A stretch of 64,000 nucleotides of DNA. Origin: Crocodylus rhombifer. Taxonomy: Eukaryota > Chordata > Crocodylia > Crocodylidae. The translations under genes were made by a program, and so were the position numbers. The notes below the pieces were generated by a model. The model worked only from the letters and a program-made list of their open reading frames with translations, ran no database searches and had not been told where the DNA came from. The first letter of the stretch is position 1, and each line of letters begins with the position of its first letter. Shown here piece by piece: positions 56,991 to 64,000 of this stretch. The DNA is taken from positions 852,724-916,723 of the forward strand of contig JAVSML010024005.1 in assembly GCA_038503035.1 (NCBI GenBank), given 5' to 3'.

Positions 56991-58990
56991 AATTAGGAAG
57001 CCATAGATTTCCAAAATATTCTGCCTTGTGGTCTTTCTCAGTTCTTTGCAAGAGAAGAATTATTCTGTTATTTCTTCATTGTCAAAGGCTAAGAGACATT
57101 TCCCACTTCTGTGAGTGAAAGAAGGAGCAGTGAGTTGCTTATACATCGTCAGGCAGCCCATTTGAAATTGGTAAACTAGACAAAGCTCTTCTTACTCAGT
57201 GCAACATCACCCTGCCATTTTATATTAGTGCCAAGCATCCACTCATGTTATTTGTATTGTTTTTGAGATTAACAAGGATTAACTTCTTAATTAATATAAT
57301 ACAGTTATTGCTGGTGGTAAGCCACCCATCTTGACTGTCTTATCATAGGCTGAGTTAGAAACAAATGGTCTTTTCAATGTGCTGAAACAGTAAACTTGCC
57401 GAACTTGGTAATGAGCAGCATTACTTTCCAGCAATTAACCATACTTTGAATCTATCTCCAGAAGTACCACAATGAATGTAGTTGCTGGTACTTGCGTACC
57501 TACATTCCCCATCTGCATAATATTTCAAAGGCATGATAGTTCTCATTTTACAATAGGAGAAAGATGCATGTTCCATAAAAGGAAACCCCATGCTTCTACT
57601 TAATTCTGACTCAACTGACTTGGCAGTAAGCAAATCTACCTATATCCATATCAGTAGCATATATAACTACTGTTGTACCAAAACACCTGAAAGGTTTTGA
57701 TTTCAAATAGCTCTAAAACTTTGGAGATAGGTAGAAGCAGCATTGTTCACAAGAGGAGAAGGTAATCAATTAATTTCAGATTGAATCTTTCCTCTGTTTT
57801 TGTAGCAAACAACAGTCTACCTTAAAGAAAATAAATCTTTTAAGGGCACCAAAATAAATCAACAGAGGGAAGAGAAGTAATTAAAAGTGACAGTCTTTCA
57901 AAATAATGGCGTTTATAGAATAACCCTCAAGAGCCCCTAAAAGGCCAGATGTTTGGCCTACTTTTTTGTCTGTTTGTATTTTTGCTGTTTTCTTCTCTCT
58001 GCTTGGCTTTATTTTGCAGTCATAGATACAGCTATCCTGTGAATACCTTAGACAAGAGATATACCAAAAGCTATTCAGAGTTATTTTATGCTTTTAACCT
58101 GAGACATAAAATGCATATAGTCATTTTAATAACCTTTTAAGGTGAAAAACAGCTAATTACTAAGTCATTAAAAACTCTTTCCAATATATCGTAATTATTA
58201 AAAGGGGTGGACTGGAGTTCATACTCTTTAATGTGTTTAGTTTACTTTATTATTTGGAGTTCTTCAAAAGTTCATTAGTCTAACATTACTCACGGTTCCA
58301 CTGGTCCTACCTTACACATCTGAATGATCTAGTCTTCCCTTCTGAGCCCTGGCTTTGTGATGCTCTTTAACTCAAATGGCAGTGGTTGTAAAATGCATTT
58401 CTTCACTGTTTTGCCCTGCTTTGAAAGTTGCATTTTGGATCTATTTTCTTCAGTTATCTGAGAGGAAATAATAGACAGCTATGAGATTGCTGGTGCAGGA
58501 TCATAAATATACAAATGTAGGGGTCCTGATCATAGATGGAGGGAGATTTATGTATTCTGTTCAATACAGATTCTTGTACGGACTTACTCTGTACCTTTCA
58601 GTAGCTCATTAAGTCATTAACATCTGTCAGGAGTAGTTCATTCTCTCTCCTCTTCTCCCCCAGGGAGAATTTTGTGTGCTGCATTGTATTAGGGCTTCTT
58701 GTTCCAGCACATGTTCTGTTCTGTGCACTGTGTTGTTTATGAGAGAGAGAGTAAGGTTAAAGAAGTTCAACTTGCACTTGGAGCAGAAAGCGCTGAGATT
58801 TGTGGTAGCAGTAAGTTCTTGTATAAGTCCGTTCCATGTTAATACTGAGTACCATTGTATCTGACTGGTAAAATAATCCTAAGAACACCTGATAACATGC
58901 CACAGGAAAAAGCAACAGAAGATGAAACCGTAATCAAGGTGAGATGCGTCGAGCAGAATCGTAGTCAGAATCAAAAGTCCAATCTGTCCG
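56991..58990. other. Intergenic, no gene seen
   Basis: AT-rich sequence with no recognised exon, RNA gene or repeat. Confidence 0.6.
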
Positions 58991-58995
58991 GTAAC

Positions 58996-59983
58996 TGTGA
59001 GATCAAATTGAAGAACAATCATAAACCGAATGCACCAAGGGAGGAGACCAGTGGGCTGGTAGGCCCTCCTGGAGAGCAGTCCCTGCCATCGCAGCCTCTG
59101 CTTCCAGGTGGTATCTCTCCTGACAGGACAGTTCCTGACAAGTCAGCCTCTGTCTGTCAGTTGAGCGGGTCTGCCCCCCGAGGGAGGGGTTCACCAACCT
59201 TTTATAGCAGCCCCGTAGCCAATCAGGCTGCTTTCCGTCAAGAAATTTCTGGAGCGATGACCTCATGCTCCTGCTGTTACTGAGCATGCGTCTGTGAGGA
59301 AAGTAGGTCAGTGATGACTGACAGGTCCTGAAGTCACTCAGGGGGCACGTGCTGGGTGAGCCCTGGAATTTTCCACTCATAGAGTTGATATACGCATGTC
59401 AGTTCCAGCTCTTCTGTGTTGTCAGCATACGACCATAAACTTTACCATGACAATATCCAGGCTGGAAAGGGGTCTTTGTCCAGCAGGTGTTGTCCAGAGG
59501 GGAGTTGCTGGCAGGGCTTCTGAGTGGATAGGTGGTGTGGCATGGTGCTGGTCCAGATGGAGAGGGCATCCCAAAGAGTCAGTCTTCGCTACCCCTTTTT
59601 ATGGGTCAGACTATCTCTGATCTCCTATGGGAAGGCCTGTCCAGGCAAGGTCAGTCCTGTTCCAGACGGCTCCAGGTGTTCTTACTGAGCATGTGCAGCC
59701 TTGGCACAATGGTGGGTTGCCTCATCTTTTGTTTCTTGAATGCTGAGGGTGGTTCCAATGGCTGGGTCCTTGGTGTTGATAGTTCCCATTCAGAGGGAGC
59801 TATTCTTAGACCTACTGCCATTGTCTCTCAAGCACCTGCATTCATTCCCATTCATTCAAGAGCCAAGTTACATAGGAGGGGTAGGTATGAGTCATAGGTC
59901 AGGGGACACAAGATGGAGGCTTGACATTACAAGATGGAAACTTGACATGACGTGTGCTAACTTACATATGTAGGCCTAAAACA
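58996..59983 (-). mobile_element. Candidate solo LTR (minus orientation), weaker evidence
   Basis: Possible ends TGTGAGATC and CTAAAACA (TG...CA) have flanks GTAAC (58991-58995) and GTAAT (59984-59988), 4 of 5 matching. On the minus strand a TATAAAAGG box lies at + strand 59197-59205. Direct repeats of ACAAGATGGANNCTTGACAT (two units, about 59907-59950) sit where U3 enhancers would be. No AATAAA was found in the expected place, so this call is tentative. Confidence 0.4.
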
Positions 59984-60444
59984 GTAATCACACAATATAA
60001 AAGCAGTAAAAAAAATCAATACAAACATAATACTTATCACTTATAAAACAGTGGATATCTATATCAAAATAGCAGGGTACTTATTTGCAGCGGGGAGAGA
60101 AAAATAAAACTTACCACCTAAAATAAAATGTTAAAGCTTATCCTACGTGTTAGCTTACTTATTCTTATCTACAGGGAATAGAGAGGAAGAGAAAAAGGTC
60201 AGACATGGCTGGGGAAAGGGAGCGAATGCATTTTAAAATTAAAGAAAAAGAAAAACTGGGGGTTTTGCTACAGCTTTGTTTGTGCCAGACATGCTGTTTC
60301 TAACCGACACATGTCATTATGTAAATTGCCTGTGTGTACGTCCCAGCTAATGTTGCAAAAACTCATTCAGGACATCAGGGGGAAAAATGAAATGAAACAA
60401 ACCCATTACAAACTTTTTCAAAAGCAAACAAAACAAAAGAGATG

Positions 60445-62712
60445 AAGATACAACACAAGCACCACTGGCATCACTACCAGAATCAACTTAAGAAAAGACA
60501 GACCTCCATAAAGAGGTTGAATCTTTTGTGTCTACCTCTTCGGTTTGTGCTGCTGCCACCCACTGCTCTAGCAAATGTTGCATGGATTTTGCTAAGCCCT
60601 GTCAACCAGATAACCCCACAGTGCTTAGCTGTGGAAGGTACAGGGAACTGGATCATCACAGTGAATTTGATCAGTTCAATTGAATTGATTCAAAGACGTT
60701 AATTGGCTACATTTGTGTGAAACACGGGACAAACTGTTCTGCACACAGTGCTGTTTCTGTATGGTCAAAGGCTTAAACCTGACCCAAAAAAATGAGGGTA
60801 CATTTGCTGTTAGTGGTTTTCAGAATTTGCAACATGCTGCCAAATCCTTCCAAAAGCATGAAAAAACAAAATGTCACCGGGAAGCCATGGCTCAAATAGA
60901 AACATACAGGTATATGTCACATCCACCAAGCACTGCTACTCAGCTTGACTTGCAACTCAAAGCTCAACCAAAATGTAACTGAGAAATGCTAATTAAACAG
61001 CTAACATCCCTTCATTTCCTAATGCGACAAGGACTGGCAATAGAGGGTCATGATTCTGAAAGTGGCAATCAATATCAGCTCATGCAACTTCACGCTGAGG
61101 ATTGTCCTGATCTTAGCCACTGGCTTTCTGAGAAAAAATACATGTCCCATGACGTAATCAGCAAATGAATTCATCTCTGCAATGGACATCTTACAGGGAA
61201 TGCTTTCAAAGATGTGTGAGGTGGGATTTTACTCTATTCTTGTGGACGAAACAAGGGATATTGCAAACAAAGAACAACTGGTCACTTTATTTCGCTGGGT
61301 AGACAAAAATTACACAATACAGGAAGATTTCATTGGCCTCGTTGTTGTACCTAAAACCAACTTCTCTATCACCTATAGTGTGCTATACGACATTTTCATA
61401 CACTCAACATGCTGCTGGGTCTGTGCAGGGGGCAGGCACATGATGGTGCAGCTAATATGTCCAGTCACATACATGGTGTTGCTGCTCAATTTAAGCAAAA
61501 TAATCCTGCAGACATTCATATTCATTGCTTGATGCACTGCATAAATCTGTCCCTGCAAGATGTGGGGGAAACTGTAAAGAAATTCGGGATGCATTGGACT
61601 TGGTGTTAGAGGTGACCCATCTCATCAAGCATTCCCCAAAGTGAAACCATTTGTTTGAGTCTTTAAAGAAAGAATTAACCCTGGAGAGTCAAAACCCGCA
61701 CACCCTCTGTCTGACATGATAGACTATCTGCACCACTGTATTGAAATCCATCATAGATAACTACAGTGTTCTCTGTACTGTAATGATACAGATCAATGAA
61801 GAGTCACATGATGAATATGGTAGAAGAGCTTGTGGCATTTTGGCAATGCTAGACAAATTCAGTACATTTTATGGTCTGCATCTCTCCTACCTTGTCTTCT
61901 CTGCCACTGAACAGTTATCTAAAATATTGAAAATGGTTAACACAACACTACAGGATACACAGAAAGCAGTGAAACTAACATGGGGATTTCTTCTGTGGCA
62001 GCAGTCAGAACAGTCCTGTGAAAGTTTCTAGAAGTCAGTGACAGAGGCTGTCACAGATTTGACAGATGCACCTACGCTGCCAAGGTACCAGTGACCCCTA
62101 AAAAGGCTGGATGGGGGAGAAGCTGGCTACACCTTTCAGAGTCCAGCAGAATATTCCAGGAGACAGTATTACAAAGTTTTGGATTTGCTTTCATGTGAAC
62201 TGGCTAGTCATTTTGATCAGAAAGGCATTGATATGGCAATTGACCTGGAAAAGCTTCTGCTCACTGCAGCTAAAGGAGATAATGTCACTTTTGCTCCCAT
62301 AACTTTGGAATTGTATGCTAGTGATTTTGATTTTGATCTCTTCCGTACACAGTTGAAAATGTTGCTGGATACAAGTCTGGAAATGAACCCACAATGGTAA
62401 TGATGATTAGATCAGTCTCAGATGCAATGAATGTGGTGCCTGTGGCAAAGACATTACTGCTGGAGTTGCCCAAATTACTTTGTTATACCTGTGACTACAG
62501 GAACAGTACAGAGATGCTTTTCTGCACTTTGTTGTGTTAAAAATTACCTGCAATCTACAATGACTCAGATGAGATTGAATGACTTAATGTGTGCTTGCCG
62601 TCACAAGGAGACCCTTCCACAAACAGACATTACCACAATTGCAGCTGAGTTTGCAAACTGCAACAATTGCAGAAGGACTTTCTTTGCAAATTTTGACACA
62701 CGTGGACAATAA
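60445..62712 (+). pseudogene. hAT transposase with TTF-type zinc finger, decayed, nearly full span
   Basis: Read across several frames, the + strand keeps the domain order of a ZMYM/TTF-finger hAT transposase. There is a Ser/Thr-rich leader, then KPCQPDNPTVLSCG (about 60593-60640), a TTF finger (LFCTQCC, FQNLQHAAKSFQKHEKTKCH), a DUF4371-like core (SILVDETRDIANKEQLVTLF, about 61216-61275), and the C-terminal dimerisation region (FVIPVTTGTVQRCFSALCCV, then STMTQMRLNDL, about 62475-62580). The usual ER pair of that motif has become QR. At least five frame changes or stops interrupt it, so it is inactive. The span of about 750 codons is close to full family length. Clear terminal inverted repeats were not found. 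Confidence 0.85.
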
Positions 62713-62944
62713 AATGGCACTTCCATATTCACAAGTAAGGAGCTGATAAATATTGGTGAGTGTTATAACTTGACGTTTTTCAGTTACTTTTCCTGTACTA
62801 CTGCATGCAGTGTGATTTTTGTAACTTAATAATTTCATGATTAGCATTGTATGTTAATAATAATCAATTATTTTCTATATGTATTACATGAAGAAAGTAT
62901 GTAAGAAAGAATGACATTAAGTGTAAACATAAAGTAAGAAATCA

Positions 62945-64000
62945 GTGGTGGGAGCTAGGGGGCGGGGTTTGGTTGGGTTTTTTTGCCCCCTTCCCCCCAA
63001 CCAAAAAGGTATCCTGCGGCCCCTGAGCACTTGGACTGTACTGGACCACAACAGATCCAGCCATTTTTTTGATGCCCTCCTTCAGCTGCTTTCCCAGTGC
63101 CTGCACCTCTTGTGAAAGCAGATTGCCCCAGCCAGGAATATCGATCCCCTGGAACTTCTCCATTTCGTTCTCAAGCTCCTTTGCTACATGGATCACCTGG
63201 CTAAGAAGGCCATCGCCAGCATTGAGGGTGTCAGTGGCCTGAAGAAATGGCTTGAGGACCACCAAGATCTGAGAGTTGGTATTTCACTCCGTTTTTTAAG
63301 GGGGCCGTTGATCCCAATCTTCCTGACCAAGGCCATCTCAAGGATGGCCTTCTGTTGCTTGACCAGCCTTTCCAGCATCAGGTATGTGGAGTTCCACCAA
63401 GTCTCCACATCCTGCATGATTCTGTGCTGCAGGATGCTCAGCTCTGCCTCTTTGTCCTGGTAGCCATGATCTCTACCCCAGCTGCTCCAGATGTCCAAGG
63501 TGAAGTGCAAAGCTACCTGCAAACCTGCCTTCTGCAGCTCCTCCCTCAAGTACTCCATGCATGCCTCATACAGGGAGGGCACCACCGTCCTGCTGAAGGT
63601 GGTGCATGCGGGCACTTGGTACAATGGGGCCATGAGTGCCATGAGCCACCTGAACCCTGGCCGCTCAACTAAGGAGAAGGGGTGGCCATCCAGAGCAAGC
63701 ATTTCCCCAATGCTCTGGGTGACTTTGCTCACCCTTGGAACGCGCCCCGCTTTGTCTCCACCTTTCCCCCACTGCTCCAGAGTGGCCTGCCTCTGCTTCT
63801 TTTTGGGCAGACTCTCACTGGTGCCAGGCTGAGAAGGATCAAGGGCAAGGGGGTGCTGCCTCCTGAGATGCAGCAGCATTGTTGTGGTGGCGAAGTGTTT
63901 CATGTCCTTGCCCTGGCTGATCTGCCTTTGGAAGTGCTGGCAGGTAGCATACCTTGAATCACCTGCCACCTCAAAATGATCCCACACTACACAACCCCCC
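62945..64000 (-). pseudogene. BED-finger hAT transposase, internally deleted, runs off the window
   Basis: The minus strand is open from the right edge to 63193. It starts in a BED zinc finger (WDHFEV...YATCQHFQRQ...LLHLRRQH) in which the second Cys of CxxC is Phe. Then come a linker (KKKQRQATLEQW), a central part (HFTLDIWSS) and, too soon, DVETWWNSTYLMLERL; a full ZBED-like hAT enzyme has a long catalytic segment between these last two, so an internal deletion is likely. After a frameshift near 63260 the protein continues VVLKPFLQATDTLNAGDGLL to about 62985. No hAT dimerisation domain follows. The N-terminal end lies beyond base 64000. It is a non-functional copy, unrelated in sequence to the TTF-type hAT 0.2 kb away. 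Confidence 0.85.

Overview
The window is vertebrate nuclear DNA: sparse exons, long introns and many transposon remains. Several CR1 LINE copies, one ending in a repeated ATCTATGA-type tail, together with many hAT relics and amniote-type SINEs, point to a sauropsid. The CR1 and MITE sequences look most like a crocodilian (alligator-type); a turtle is the main alternative. No species can be fixed from the sequence alone.

Only one host protein gene is recognisable: RCL1 (RNA 3'-terminal phosphate cyclase-like 1, a small-subunit processome factor), on the + strand. Its penultimate coding exon (12221-12324) and last coding exon (21529-21679) are present and together give the C-terminal 84 residues; earlier exons lie upstream of base 1. 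The 9.2-kb intron between them carries the mir-101-2 hairpin (13070-13148), in the same host gene and orientation as in human. Bases 1-12220 are the preceding intron, 21680 to about 23870 is the likely 3' UTR, and everything beyond is intergenic. In amniotes JAK2 normally follows RCL1, but no JAK2 coding exon was recognised.

The rest is a dense record of mobile elements. Three LTR-type insertions have TG...CA ends and exact 5-bp target duplications: 19515-20476 (antisense, inside the RCL1 intron), 38058-39551 and 40808-42032. A weaker fourth candidate is 58996-59983. CR1 copies lie at 8510-9590, 43937-44110 (minus), 48672-49985 and 50812-53696; the last keeps an 861-codon open ORF2 although it is 5'-truncated. 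hAT elements are everywhere: short non-autonomous copies with 8-bp target duplications (4061, 7047, 14122, 14369, 33332), a hAT relic with a CR1 inside it (8185-10293), a decayed TTF-finger hAT transposase (60445-62712), and an opposing BED-finger hAT transposase that runs off the right edge (62945-64000). A set of small inverted-repeat elements with ends like GGGCATGTCTACACAT recurs at 24338, 26351, 34443, 39875 and 56497.

No bacterial-type operon, CRISPR array, rRNA or tRNA gene was seen. The most notable items are the conserved RCL1/mir-101-2 arrangement, two adjacent hAT elements sharing three copies of one 8-bp target, and a long palindrome within the probable RCL1 3' UTR.
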